Notes: generated by a model from the sequence alone, not told the origin. 64,000 nt of DNA from Lumbricus terrestris (GCA_949752735.1 OX457047.1:13605334-13669333), one strand, 5' to 3'; positions 48,801-58,640 are shown, counted from the stretch's first letter. Program-made: numbers and translations.

Positions 48801-48836
48801 AGCTTAAGAAAACGGAAACGAAAAATTGCAAGATGA
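36670..48836 (+). CDS. SIRT7: Sirtuin 7 NAD-dependent deacylase, nine coding exons
   Basis: Exons: 36670-36831, 37684-37788, 38410-38480, 39290-39362, 40132-40230, 41691-41927, 43534-43654, 45729-45795, 46742-48836. All junctions are GT-AG and the joined frame is 1009 codons plus stop. Seen: GAGIS (84-88) and [13 protein letters not shown] for NAD binding, QNCDGLH (144-150), catalytic His in LHGN (164), zinc Cys pairs CREC (172/175) and CVRC (202/205), [24 protein letters not shown], and the terminal GWFGKG with RKRKRK. The DVTERTA and [15 protein letters not shown] stretches and the C-terminal GWFG single out class IV SIRT7. Family role: chromatin deacetylation (H3K18) and rDNA transcription in the nucleolus. 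Odd points: the C-terminus is several hundred residues longer than in vertebrates (about 400 in total there), and the start could lie in an upstream exon. Confidence 0.93.
36819..37004 (+). repeat. Five-copy tandem repeat spanning the SIRT7 exon 1 donor
   Basis: Copies start at 36819, 36861, 36897, 36933 and 36969. Units 2-5 are identical 36-mers beginning GCGCCATCTAGAGGTCATTT and ending ACGTAACTTGTTGA. Unit 1 carries six extra bases (ATTTTT-type). Each unit repeats the last 13 exon bases and the start of the intron. Confidence 0.97.
37684..37788 (+). CDS. SIRT7: SIRT7 coding exon 2
   Basis: Thirty-five codons from acceptor CTTTTTAG to donor GTCAGT. Encodes [18 protein letters not shown], the first Rossmann strand and the NAD-binding GAGIS loop. 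Confidence 0.93.
38410..38480 (+). CDS. SIRT7: SIRT7 coding exon 3
   Basis: Acceptor TTGTTAG, donor GTTAGT. Encodes [20 protein letters not shown], the NAD cofactor-loop region. It ends with two bases of a split codon completed by the next exon. Confidence 0.92.
38797..39156 (-). pseudogene. LINE C-terminal fragment in SIRT7 intron 3
   Basis: A minus-strand frame of 119 codons contains [27 protein letters not shown] and [14 protein letters not shown]. These correspond to LHWLPVxxRI, AP.YL..L and VGPxxWNxLP of CR1/L2-like ORF2. It is antisense to SIRT7, and its 5' and 3' limits are unclear. Confidence 0.8.
39290..39362 (+). CDS. SIRT7: SIRT7 coding exon 4
   Basis: Acceptor TTTTTTTAAG, donor GTAAGT. 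Encodes [20 protein letters not shown] and [10 protein letters not shown] is a hallmark of SIRT6/7-type sirtuins. Confidence 0.93.
40132..40230 (+). CDS. SIRT7: SIRT7 coding exon 5
   Basis: Thirty-three codons between acceptor TAATACTAG and donor GTAAAC. Encodes [19 protein letters not shown] and [10 protein letters not shown], including the catalytic histidine. Confidence 0.94.
40791..41620 (+). pseudogene. LINE reverse transcriptase fragment in SIRT7 intron 5
   Basis: Frames broken by shifts give [20 protein letters not shown] (compare LDLSKAFDxVxH), [29 protein letters not shown] with the YADD catalytic core, and [16 protein letters not shown] followed by [11 protein letters not shown]. 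This is the palm of a CR1/L2-type reverse transcriptase in the same orientation as SIRT7. Several frameshifts make it non-functional. Confidence 0.88.
41691..41927 (+). CDS. SIRT7: SIRT7 coding exon 6
   Basis: Seventy-nine codons between acceptor TGATCAG and donor GTACAA. It carries both zinc-binding Cys pairs, [23 protein letters not shown] and the LCLGSSLK strand. Confidence 0.95.
41966..42517 (+). repeat. 19-bp minisatellite in SIRT7 intron 6, split by a LINE tail
   Basis: Units of ATATCATGATACCATATAG occur at 41966-42073 and 42326-42517. Variants GATGCC and GGTACC occur only in the left block. Confidence 0.92.
42070..42328 (-). pseudogene. LINE 3' end inserted in the 19-bp minisatellite
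   Basis: The minus strand encodes [35 protein letters not shown] and VGSASE. It then has the 3' tail CTTGAAGAAGTGCTATATAA and ATTCTTGAATGAATGAAT. This copy shows the uninterrupted order of the family's C-terminus and tail. Confidence 0.85.
42670..43290 (+). pseudogene. LINE-like fragment in SIRT7 intron 6
   Basis: The plus strand reads [20 protein letters not shown] near 42780-42850, a CR1/L2-type C-terminal segment (compare K...LTYKALHG..P.YL). It contains stops and shifts. The following 42990-43290 stretch is GC-rich with no recognised coding. Confidence 0.6.
43534..43654 (+). CDS. SIRT7: SIRT7 coding exon 7
   Basis: Acceptor TTGTTATTAG, donor GTTTGT. Encodes [20 protein letters not shown] and [20 protein letters not shown]. 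Bases 43550-43629 of this exon are present again, inverted, in the following intron. Confidence 0.94.
43956..44415. mobile_element. MITE with GATGGCCAAGAGCACAGACG ends
   Basis: The terminal inverted repeat CGATGGCCAAGAGCACAGAC plus GTCGTAT is exact on both sides (about 27 bp). Internal GTCGTATGTGTGGCAGA and CAGATACGAC motifs repeat. Flanks TGCTGCT and TGCTACT may be an imperfect 7-bp duplication. No coding is seen. Confidence 0.82.
44811..44890 (-). repeat. Inverted 80-bp copy of SIRT7 exon 7
   Basis: Reverse complement of exon 7 bases 43550-43629, 80 bp without gaps and with 8 mismatches (90 per cent). A 35-bp core including CTTAGCAACCGGTTTGTGCA is identical. The copy sits inside the LINE remnant, between its WNGL block and the following LKT block. 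Confidence 0.95.
45729..45795 (+). CDS. SIRT7: SIRT7 coding exon 8
   Basis: Acceptor AATTTACAG, donor GTGAGA. Encodes [20 protein letters not shown] and YLR, the last helix of the catalytic fold (compare GKCDDVMRLLM in vertebrates). Confidence 0.92.
46282..46701. mobile_element. MITE with GTGACCCGTCATGACG ends, in SIRT7 intron 8
   Basis: A 26-bp perfect terminal inverted repeat beginning GTGACCCGTCATGACGAAAT, flanked by ATAT on both sides (46278-46281 and 46702-46705). The 420-bp body is AT-rich and non-coding. Its right end is only 40 bases from exon 9. Confidence 0.87.
46742..48836 (+). CDS. SIRT7: SIRT7 coding exon 9 with very long C-terminal extension
   Basis: A single open exon of 2095 bases after acceptor TTTTTTCAG. 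It begins [13 protein letters not shown], the end of the sirtuin core, and finishes [20 protein letters not shown] then IAR, equivalent to the nucleolar-targeting tail of vertebrate SIRT7. The roughly 660 residues between have no domain I know. They are rich in Ser and Cys (clusters CDCSGNC, CRCCSSC, CECYC), with a Ser run encoded by AGC repeats near 46852-46870 and basic patches [13 protein letters not shown] and KKRKLAF. A candidate ATTAAA polyadenylation signal is at 49571. Confidence 0.93.
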
Positions 48837-50049
48837 ATATCAGAGCTGTATCGAATAGCATTTCTTGCTATTTGGCTGAATAAGAATAACATGACCGCAC
48901 TATTCAGCCGAGTAAGTGATGGCTGAGAGAGGCAGATGTGAAAATTGCACAGATGTAAATTTCAGGATGCTTAATATGCTGTAAATGTTGAATTTAGCAA
49001 ATATGAAATAAGTTTAAGATTTTTCTGCATAGAACCTGGAATCTATGAAGATTGTTTATCACAGATTACACAGTGAAGCATGAATATTATATAGCATATT
49101 TAAACTAGATGCTAAATTTGTGTTAGCACTCTAACTATTTCTATTCAGTTTTAAAAAGCTATTTGGCTGAACATGAATGAATTATTGAGAGCACTATTAT
49201 TCGGTCCAAGATGAATTGAGTATGAATGTTTGGTACAGCTCTAATGAATATGTATTTGCACAAGCTATCAATCTAAGCAATTTTTAATAGATATTTGTGA
49301 ATAGTACTTAATAACAGTGTGTGTGTGTGTGTGCATGTTGTTTCTGCTGTTGTAATCATTGAGTATGGCTGATTAAGACTGAAGAATCATTGAGGATAGC
49401 TGATTAAGCTGAAATTGTTTTTCTTTGATCATGAGGACAATCTTTCTTTTGGAAATGCAACGACCGATCAGTGCAAAGCTTAATCTTTGATTTTCTTTTC
49501 GTTAATGAAATTATTTTTTCAGCGTTGAGGAGTTAGCAACCATTATGCTTTTGTTGCAATTCTGTTATCAATTAAATCTTGTCCAAATAATCCGGCTTTT
49601 CTTTTTTACTAACAAGGCCTGGATGATGTGTTGCATAAAAAGCAAACGGTTGATGATCGCTCATTTTGTGCTGTATTTTTTAATGTTAGCCGTACACTTT
49701 GTAACACAACGAACTCTTTTATAATGATATGCCAACTTTTATCAACAGTGTGCTTGCTGTTTCTTGTGTATATATGTATATATATATATATACATATATC
49801 TTTGATTGACTATTTCTCGGAATTTTGTAAATGAATGTGAAATGGAGTTTATTTTCTTTGAAGGGCATTATAGTGATGTAATAATTGACTGAAGATATAA
49901 CTGCTAACGAACTGCTCCATCTACAATGGGTGTGTGCTCTGTACATTATCTGTGATGTAGCATGTGGTTGTGTAGCATTTAACATACTTAAATTGTTAAT
50001 TAGAAGGTGTTTGTTTTGAGGTTTTGGCTCCACTTGTATGCTAAAGTCA
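48837..50049. other. SIRT7 3' region and following non-coding DNA
   Basis: Probably contains the 3' UTR. An ATTAAA at 49571-49576 is the best poly(A) signal I see; no AATAAA is evident. Short (GT)n at 49317-49332 and (TA)n at 49771-49796 are present. No other gene is seen. Confidence 0.5.
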
Positions 50050-50790
50050 ACTCGTCTATAATGAATGCACTCACAGTCATAGATGGCATCAAAATTTCCG
50101 ATCCATCTCTAACCTTTCGTCGTCGTATTTGCAGTTTAACGTCACTGTGTGGTAACAAAGACCATTAGCGACGCCCTCCTCCTTTATCCAGGCTTGGGAC
50201 TGGCACTGGCAGAGTGCAACCAGTTGCGGAGTTACTAACCTTTCATTTGGGTCTACGTGGAAGGTAATTGAGAAAGTAGCCTATCATGTAGCTGCTGTTC
50301 TGAACTTCTCATATTTGCAATCATGTCACACCTGCTGCCAAAAGCTAAAATCAGCTTTGGAAAGACCATTTGAGGGAGACCATTCATCTAAGCTTCTATT
50401 TGACATCTTCCGGTTTGCTCATGTTTCTGCCTTCATGAGGGACAACCTCCACTGGCTCCCACTGGGCCACTGCAGCAACGCATTGTCTCGTCTATGGCAC
50501 AGCGTCCTGACTCAAACTCCATTATACCTATGTGAGCTATTTACTCCTCTCTCCGTTTCAGCTGTCCGTGGTGACTATCTTGTCCCTCTTTCACGAACCA
50601 CTACTATACAGCGAAGAGCATTCTCTGTGGTGAGTCTGGAATGGCCTCCCTGTGGCTCTCCGCTTGCTTCCCTGTGACTGCTGGCTCTTTCTATCATCTT
50701 CTGAAGACTTTTCTGGTGCGCCTCTGAGTAGGGTCTTGAAGGGGCACTATTGCCACTATATAAATTTTTGTGATTGATTGGTTGATTGAC
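50050..50790 (+). pseudogene. LINE 3' end (CR1/L2-like)
   Basis: A 120-codon frame at 50315-50677 contains RDNLHWLPLGHCSNALSRL, LYLCELFTPLSVSAVRGDYL and TTTIQRRAFSVVSLEWP. The tail GCGCCTCTGAGTAGGGTCTT and GAAGGGGCACTATTGCCACT lead to (GATT)n at 50772-50787. It is a good reference copy of the family's 3' end. Confidence 0.85.
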
Positions 50791-50809
50791 GCCATCCATG
50801 GAATATAGT

Positions 50810-50930
50810 ACGTTTGTTTCCTCTGCAGATCAGGGAATAGGACGTTTGTTTCCTCTTCAGATCATTGCAAATCAGGGAATAGGACGTTTGTTTCCTCTGT
50901 AGATCAGCGTCATAAGGCGAAAATTATCAT
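50810..50930 (+). repeat. Three-unit imperfect tandem repeat
   Basis: ACGTTTGTTTCCTCTGCAGA with TCAGGGAATAGG occurs three times, at spacings of about 32 and 44 bp. Confidence 0.8.
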
Positions 50931-50950
50931 TCGGCACCGCTCCAACTCCT

Positions 50951-51377
50951 CAGTGGCGTAGCCAGTTATTTTTTCATGGGGGGGCAGTGGGGTGGCAGCT
51001 TAAAATGATGGGGTGGCTACCGTTGGCAATTAAAGCGTGCATCGGCATCGGTATATTGCCACAGACTATGTATTTTTAAATTTTGGATGTATTACATTAT
51101 TGGACATAATACGCATGCAAGCCTCACTAGCTTGTCTGTCCCACAGTGCACTATAGTGGCCTGTCCCACTTTCCCATCACCCACCCTATAAGAAGTTGTA
51201 CAGGAAGTTGTAAAAAAATAAAATAAGTCAGAAATTATATAACATTCTTTAATTCTTTATCACTCGTAACAAGTAAAAAGTAAAACAAACTCAGGGATTG
51301 GGGGGGCAGCTGGGGGGCAGCCCTCTCATTTGGGGGGGGCGGCTGCCCCCCCGTGCCCCCCCGTAGTTACGCCACTG
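50951..51377. mobile_element. hAT-type MITE (CAGTGGCGTAGCCAG family)
   Basis: The left end CAGTGGCGTAGCCAG and right end in reverse complement CAGTGGCGTAACTACGGGG are inverted repeats, with an exact 8-bp duplication CAACTCCT at 50943-50950 and 51378-51385. G-rich runs lie just inside each end. No coding. Confidence 0.9.
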
Positions 51378-51384
51378 CAACTCC

Positions 51385-51789
51385 TATCCAATATCATATT
51401 CTTAGACGCCTGGACTGTTGTAACTCTATCTTGCATTGCATCGAACCGAAGTACCAGATACGACAGCTTCAATTCGTAGTCGACTGTATCGCCTGAATCG
51501 TCGCTAACTTACCGAAATACTCCTCTACCGATCTACATGATGTGCTGGTTTTCAGTCCAGGACGTGATTGAGTCTGGCTCGTGGGTGAGCTTCGAGCTTC
51601 AGAATGATTATATAATATATATATATGGTGCGTCGTTGAGACTAAATGAGGTCTCGGGTCAGTCTGGTCAGAGCTGGAACAACGTGCTTAGAACGGTTGT
51701 GAGAAATTTGGGTAGGCCTAACGCGAGGTCGAATTATAAAGTTATGGTCTCGCGTTCATTCCATGCCTCTGCACCCAGGGAATGGAATC

Positions 51790-51871
<82 letters not shown>

Positions 51872-51890
51872 GCTCTCTCTCTCGCTCTCA

Positions 51891-51942
<52 letters not shown>

Positions 51943-52065
51943 CTCACTCGATCTCTCTCTCTCGCTCTCACTCGATCTCTCTTCGAAGCTCAATTTCATT
52001 TCCTTCAAAAATCGGCTCAGAACTCACTAATTCTCCTTGGCTTTCAAGCACATGGTGACATTAAT
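51385..52065 (+). pseudogene. LINE C-terminal region carrying a long (CT)n run
   Basis: The plus strand reads RRLDxCNSILHCIEPKYQIR near 51400-51465, matching LDYCN-LL.G.P of CR1/L2-like ORF2. It then reads SRSFHASAPREWNRLSLSLS (compare RSFxxxGPxxWNxLP) where the microsatellite starts. After it comes SSISFPSKIGSEL, corresponding to the SFKxxLKTHL block. Confidence 0.75.
51790..51974 (+). repeat. (CT)n microsatellite inside a LINE coding remnant
   Basis: About 185 bp of CT with scattered CG and CTCACT interruptions, all inside the LINE fragment just after its WNRL motif. Leu-Ser and Arg-Glu frames here are artefacts of the repeat. Confidence 0.93.
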
Positions 52066-53068
52066 CTCTAACTGCATCTTCGAATCCTCTGGCGGCTGAC
52101 TATCCGCGCCTCAGATTCACATTTCGGTGTGACCTTGCGCGCGTTACAAATTTATTTATTTATTTAATAATAATTATTATAACCGGCACAAAAATAGCTA
52201 TCACTGTAATACATCATTGTAGCAGATGAGATAAGATGAGAATATTCTAGACCAATTGCTATCCGCATTTTGGCGTACAGACATGGCATAATAGGGTCTC
52301 TTCCATGATTCATCTCTCACTTTGTTCTATGCTTGTACATTTGACACTCTTCAAAAAGAGAACTACAACGTTTGAAATACAGAAACGAGCCCGAGTTATG
52401 GCAGGCCTACCTTTACTCTATCATCGTTTCCCTCATATACAAATAAGCCAGATAACTATATCCGGTAATGAGAACATTTATTTTTATGTCTGAATCTTGG
52501 TTAGATGCAGTAAATCCCACACCAGCAAAACACAATTTGTGAAATGATCTCATATATATTCAAAACTTTGTTTTCTCTGTAAATACACGCAGGCCAGTCT
52601 TGTTACCATTTCCCCCATCGGGAGCATCCGCTCGTGTTTTATATTGGTCGGCCTTTAATGTTTAGGGAAGGTCAGGCCGCGATTAGGCTGACCATGCGAC
52701 GGCGACGTCGTTGGCCACGATATTCGAGTCAATACCTCCATCCCTCCTCCCTCCCCTCCATCCCTCCGGCGTAGAGCATCGCAAGCACTCAACCGAGTCT
52801 GACATACACCGGCTGCTGCTGCTGCTGCCGCGATGGGGTGCGCTCTCTCTCCTATACAGCAGCAGCAGCAGTGGCAGCAGCATCGGTAGCAGCATCAGCA
52901 GCAGCAACCTCCTCATGACTGGCTGACCGGTAATTTCTGTGCCGGGCTCCGTTGAGTTTATCTGGAAGACGAGACCGTTTTGAGGGTCCCTCGGGGGTCG
53001 TCGACGGCGACCACGACGAGGGCGAAGGCGCATCGGGTCCGACGAGCGCCGCCAACAGAACCAACCGA

Positions 53069-53117
<49 letters not shown>

Positions 53118-53137
53118 TGTCGATAGGACATTGGAAT

Positions 53138-53169
<32 letters not shown>

Positions 53170-53429
53170 CCCATCACCACAGCCAACAAGAAGTAAAACG
53201 CACTGGATGCGCTCAGATCATTGACCATGCCAGACAAGACACACGAACATTAGCATAGTCAAATGTCATCAGAATCTATCGTCACTCATCATCATTAGAT
53301 TATCCGTCGTTATCGTAATCATCGTCATCATCAACAGTGGCGCATCAGTCCGTTGCACAATCATTTCTTCCGCGACTCCCCCTATCGTCCTGGTCTTAGG
53401 TCCCCAGGCTACGCTTGGCCCAAAGTTCC
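52066..53429. other. GC-rich stretch with trinucleotide repeats, no supported gene
   Basis: It holds CTG/CAG runs at about 52812-52830, 52857-52907 and 53139-53168, and 16 AAT units at 53069-53116. Open frames in both directions are poly-Ser, Tyr, Asn or Leu translations of these runs. CpG content is higher than to the left, so an exon or promoter of an unrecognised gene cannot be excluded. Confidence 0.5.
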
Positions 53430-53700
53430 TCCTCCACCATCCGTGTTCATGTTTGCATTCGTAGTAAGACGTCGCCTACTCGTCCCTTCCATCTGATGAT
53501 CTTCTTGTATGTCAAGACAATTGGTTTGGAGCGACCTATTATAGTCTGCACTATGCAGTGGTTCTGTATAACGTTGCACCGTGCGATGATGCGAAATGTC
53601 GAAAACAATCGGATATCAGTCTTCTTCTTTCGATCATCATCCCACGGTGGTCTGCCCACTGCAATGCGCCGCTGCATGTCAATTTCGCAGTTCAACCTTA
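53430..53700 (-). pseudogene. RTE-like LINE fragment
   Basis: The minus strand reads DMQRRIAVGRPPWDDDRKKK then TDIRLFSTFRIIARCNVIQN. This resembles the linker after the reverse transcriptase of RTE/BovB-like elements (EIxRRIAxGRxAF.xLxxxLxx..IslxtKxrvy..vvlpv). Short and decayed. Confidence 0.55.
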
Positions 53701-54179
53701 TTAAACTAAAGACATATATATTAAACTAAAGACATAAATTATATGGATTATGGACGTATAGTCGTCGACGGCAAGCATCACTTTTGCAAGGCCTATCGAG
53801 CTGCTTCATTCGAGAGCGCACTTGACGCATGCGCACATGCATAGGTAGAAGAGACCGAAGAGTGTCCGATGCAGAAGCAGAAGGATTCACCGTTTAAAGT
53901 TTATCGATTAAATAATAATTATTATTATCAACGGTCTTATAATTCAAATGAAGTGGCGTTAGTGATCGTATAGTCTGACCGTTGATTGTGGGTCTCGATC
54001 GTTGCTGGTTAGCATGCAACGAGAACGATCCACTGTGAAGAGAAGAATGCCAACGAGAACGAACTGTGAAGAGAAGAATGCCAACCGGATAAATTATTAT
54101 ATGGTGCAAAGCCTGCATGCAGACGACACGTTGATATTCGCTCGTCATCGTCGTTTATAAAGAGTGATCGGCTGTCAGT

Positions 54180-54407
54180 GGCGGCGCCAGGATTTCAGTT
54201 TCGGGGGGGCTGAAGCCTCGACCGAAATCTCATGAAAATTTTCCGTTTTCGCCGCCAAAATTTCTGACGACCTTTTTTTTTTTAGTCATCGACCCAAAAT
54301 CGTGGATGTTTCACTGTAAAAAATTTAGAATGGCCCTTTTTTTAGGGGGGCTGAGCCTCCTGTAGGGGGCTTAGCCCCCCAGCCCCCCTCCCTAGCGCCG
54401 CCACTGT
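54180..54407. mobile_element. hAT-type MITE (GGCGGCGCCAGG family), copy 2
   Basis: The left end CAGTGGCGGCGCCAGGATTT and right end in reverse complement CAGTGGCGGCGCTAGGGAGG are inverted repeats; flanks TCGGCTGT and TCGGCTTT are a 7-of-8 duplication. It is a shorter relative of 34008-34410, sharing AAATTTCTGACGACC and GGGGGGCTGA motifs. Confidence 0.85.
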
Positions 54408-54489
54408 CGGCTTTGGAAACGGTTGTTATGATTGCAACTCTAAACTAAATCCGAGTTAGAACAGAAAACCAGTCTGGCAAGTTGAGGAA

Positions 54490-55085
54490 TCAGATCCCCA
54501 ACTGCCAACTGGACGCAATTACTTGAACAAGGCGAATAACTGCACGAAGTTTATTCCGTATTAGAAGAGGAAACATATTGAATCGCAATAGTCTAGGGCC
54601 CTCTTGACTTACTTGACTTATGGCCCCGGCGAGGCTGTCGCCCGCATCAGCCGCTCCTCTATGGACAGCCTCCAGTCGCCCCTGTCCTGTGCTCTCCGCG
54701 TCACCTCGCCCACTGTTAATCCCATCCTCAGGCAGTCCTCTTTCACCATATCCATCCATTGTTTCCTGCCAGGAACTTCCTGGGTCTGCCTCTTCTCCTC
54801 TTCCCAAGCACATATCCCTGCAGTGCTCTCTTTGGCTCTGCATTCTGATGACATGTCCGAAGTAACGCATTCTTCTGATATATGTATCCTGTCCACAATG
54901 TCCCGCTGGATTTTCAGTCTGCTGCGTATTTCCGTGTTTCTTATCCTTTCCCTCCTTGTGACCCCTCTATCCTTCGCAGGCACGTCATTTCAAATACCCT
55001 CAACCGTCTTTTCTGTGTCTCTCTCAGAGTCCACGTCTTTGAGTCCTTGATGATCGCAGACAACGAGAAGGAATGTAAGGAGTAA
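54490..55085 (-). pseudogene. RTE-like LINE ORF2 C-terminus
   Basis: Two minus-strand frames together give KDRGVTRRERIRNTEIRSRL with IQRDIVDRI, then RMRYFGHVIRMQSQREHCRD, then a frameshift and WMDMVKEDCLRMGLTVGEVT with RRAQDRGDWR. The RRLR.xGHVxRM and AxDRxxWR motifs are standard for the C-terminus of RTE-like elements. One frameshift splits it. Confidence 0.85.
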
Positions 55086-55639
55086 GCAGTGACAGAAGGT
55101 ATAGGGTCACTAGGGTGTTCCGGTGGAGAGGGATTTGTAGGTTAAACAGGCCAATTTAAATTTTATCCTGAACTCAACAGGAAGCCAATGCAGCTGATGA
55201 AGTGAGACTGAAGAACTCGATCGTAGTGGGACGCGCAGCACAACCCGAGCTAAGGAATTTTGGATGCGTTGCAGCCTATGTAGTCTGAAATGCCAATCGC
55301 ATTAGCATATTAATCAAGGCGAGAGGAGATAAGAGAACAGTCTAAAGTCTTCGACATAGGCCTATCCTTAGACAGAGCCGATCTAATGTGGCGTATTGCC
55401 CTGATGTGATAAAAGCAAGATCCACAAAGACCTCATTCATTCCTCATTCATATGGAACGCCTATAGAGGCTAGGCGTCCCATATGTAGGCCTACATGAAT
55501 GAGGAACAGCATCATTGTCGTTCCCTCGGGTAAAGTATGCATGTTGTATGTTTGAGTGTTTGTGTGGATGTGTCTGTTTCTATGTGCGTTTATCCTGCCG
55601 ATGTGTGTGAGTGTGTGTGTTGTGTGTGTATGTGTGTGT

Positions 55640-55672
<33 letters not shown>

Positions 55673-56251
55673 GAGTGCATGTGTGTATTGTGGGTGTAGG
55701 TGTGTATAGGTGTGAGTGTGTGTGCGTGCGCGTGCAATATTCAGCAGGGGTGCAAACTGGCTTCATTTCCTGGCTTCATTTCCTATGTATAAATACTGGA
55801 GACGACGCCTAACCACATCACATCCATTTCTGTTACGACTGCTGGAACGGACGGACGGAAAAGAGAGCGGAAGGAAGCAAAGGGCAGAGAGTCGGAAGGC
55901 GGAAGGGCAAAAGGACCCGGTGCATGGGACGGACGGTCGAGCAGCCGACGCCGCTGGCCGGCTACAATAAGACCGTCTCATCCGCCGCGTTCTCCTCTTT
56001 CATCGCCTCTTCCCTCTGACCCTCCTTCTCCATCTACGGCTCCTCCGCCCGTCTTCCTTCCCGTCCTTCCTCCGTCATCGTCCTTCTCCTTCTTTTCGTC
56101 TTTCTCCTTCTCCTCCTTCTCTTCTTCTTCTTCTTTCTTACCGTCCTTTCTCTCTTGCTCCTTCACCCATAATGCATGGGTATAGCAGGGCGATGATGAT
56201 GATGATGACGACGACGATGATGATGATGATGACGATGATGACGACGACGAC

Positions 56252-56314
<63 letters not shown>

Positions 56315-57379
56315 GATGATGATGCGCCATTTTCATCTCTGCAACGCAGACGACGATGCATGAGGCGGTGAAAGTGTGTTCGGATCGGATATCGTGGCCA
56401 ACATAATATTTCATCGCCGTCGTCCAATGTATGCAGTGGCGCCACCTCCTCTTTAGACGGTGGCGGTGGCTGCGGCGGTGGTGGCGGTGGCTGCGGCGGT
56501 GGCTGCTGCGGTGACCTATGGGTCGACCGTCGCCTCTTCCCTCTTCCATTCGGAAATTTCTTATTCAGACAGCTGCCCTCGTATACATAGCCCACCGTAA
56601 GAAACAATTGGCACCGACTGCCATACGATGTTGGTTTCTCACAGTCCAAGACTCACGAGACCAAGTGGAGTGGCAATGCTCACTGCGAGACTTTGACGTG
56701 ACGCTGTTCCTTGGGTTACCCGTTGCTCCACGTGTGACTACCTTATTTGAGGCCAATTAGATAGCGAGAGGAGTAAGACAGATAGGTTGCATAGACTACA
56801 GCCCTGCAATCAACACTGTCCCATCCAGGATCAGCATGCAGTAAACACACGCTGTATAAGAGTGCAGCGCGAGAAATAGCATCACATCCAAGTGTCGCAG
56901 TCTGTACGCGACTCAGTGAAATAGAGCGTATTCAAAATCTCTGGCTAGCACGGTCTGTGCACTGGGATCTAAACGGTGGCGTGGTAACCATTCAAACAGG
57001 CGAGCGGCCATGAAGGATCTCACCCGATCAAATTGAAAAATGAACAGGGTCGAAGCCACATATAACCGCTATATAAAATCCGAGTACATATACATCTACC
57101 ATGTAACTGATGTAAGGCCTATGCTTCAGAGCAATGTAGAAAAATGTTTTGGTCGCAGATGCCGGAGAACTGCGGGTGATGTGATCTGCGGAGAAATCGC
57201 TCATCCTAAAGAAACATAATTTCGACGGCATGATATCGAACTTACAAATCAATCAGACGAGAAGTAAACAACACATTCCAGTATTATAATTATTTGTCAA
57301 GTAAGTTCAGCAGTCAGACGAAAGTAGGGCGTGCAAGAAGTTTAGGTTACGTGTCACATTCGCATACTTGTAATGCAAT
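55086..57379. other. Repeat-rich stretch without a supported gene
   Basis: It contains (GT)n-rich sequence at 55595-55725 and the (GAT)n run at 56190-56312. The minus-strand frame 55978-56649 is largely poly-Ser and Pro/Gln from trinucleotide runs. CTTCTTCTT-type pyrimidine runs lie at 56080-56150 and GGTGGCGGTGG runs at 56458-56508. Confidence 0.5.
56190..56312 (+). repeat. (GAT)n trinucleotide repeat
   Basis: About 40 units, with GAC and one GAA interruption concentrated in the left third. Adjacent frames read poly-Met, poly-Asp, poly-Ser or poly-His. Confidence 0.95.
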
Positions 57380-57409
57380 GTAAATCTTCGAGAACTTTTC
57401 ACCACCCAC

Positions 57410-57512
57410 AAAAGCCACGTCAGGGAGCCAGTGCCACTTAATCACCGGCGCTATATCAAATAAAGTCCATAATAGCCAGAGCTGCCATTTTCGTTCCGGT
57501 GCCAGGTCAAAA
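57410..57512 (-). repeat. Dispersed fragment, partner of 33515-33620
   Basis: The minus strand reads LAPERKWQLWLLWTLFDIAP then VIKWHWLPDVAFVGGEKF in one open frame, which is more intact than in the partner. The source gene or transposon is not recognised. Confidence 0.6.
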
Positions 57513-57523
57513 TCCGGGGAGAT

Positions 57524-57856
57524 CAAGGGCGGATACAGAAATTTTCGAAGGAGGGACAACAATTTTCGGTCTTGTTTTTGGGATAGGGGAAAAATTTCGT
57601 CGTCGAGAAATCTGATGACCTTTTTTAGTCGTTCGTCCAATTCCCAGGAAAAAGATACCATTTTAGCCGCCAAAATAGTTGATGGCCTTTTTTTAGTCGT
57701 CAGTCATCATAGTCGGGAGTAGTAATGTTATAATGTTATCCTGCCTTTCGCTCCCGCTGCATTTATTTAATGGCTTGTTGAAACCAAATGGGGGTCCCAT
57801 GCAATTTTTAAATGGGGGGAGGTCATGGCCGGATTGGCCCCCTGGATCCGACCCTG
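57524..57856. mobile_element. hAT-type MITE (333 bp)
   Basis: The left end CAAGGGCGGATACAG and right end in reverse complement CAGGGTCGGATCCAG are inverted repeats; flanks GGGGAGAT (57516-57523) and GGGGAGGT (57857-57864) are a 7-of-8 duplication. It ends exactly beside the dispersed fragment at 57410-57512. Confidence 0.78.
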
Positions 57857-57931
57857 GGGGAGGTCAAACCGGGGAGAAAGCGTGGTGCTACTCTGGTAGT
57901 CGGTGATGATGGTAGTTGGGTGGTGGCAGAG

Positions 57932-58098
57932 CTTAAAGTGTGCCTGGACGGTCATGGACGGCGTCCATGCACTTGTTTTAAAATCTGAACGCCGTCTAGC
58001 CACTTGTTGGCGAGCACAGACTGTAAAGGCTAGGGGCGTCCAGGCACTTTTTCTGGAGAGGTAAGGGGCGTCCAGGCACTTATTTTTCCACACTTTAG
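57932..58098. repeat. Short inverted/direct repeat cluster (GTCCAGGCACTT)
   Basis: GGGGCGTCCAGGCACTT occurs twice directly (58024-58082), with variants GCGTCCATGCACTTG and GCCGTCTAGCCACTTG before it. The left edge AAAGTGTGCCTGGAC is inverted relative to the right edge ending CACACTTTA. It may be a small MITE. Confidence 0.5.
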
Positions 58099-58129
58099 GC
58101 ACTGGGTGGTGGAACCTGATAAGAATCGG

Positions 58130-58640
<511 letters not shown>

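Noticed and set aside
52683..53237. 184-codon minus-strand ORF with Ser and Tyr runs
   Set aside because: Almost all of its length comes from CTG, AAT and CAG runs, and other frames are equally open; no domain.
55130..55440. Possible retroelement fragment (AATCAAGGCGAGAGGAGATA region)
   Set aside because: The wording resembles a dispersed repeat common in animal genomes, but I could not place it in a family or find its ends.
55978..56649. 223-codon minus-strand ORF with poly-Ser and Pro/Gln stretches
   Set aside because: Driven by the (GAT)n, GGTGGC and CTTCTT repeats; the opposite frames are also open and no conserved segment is seen.
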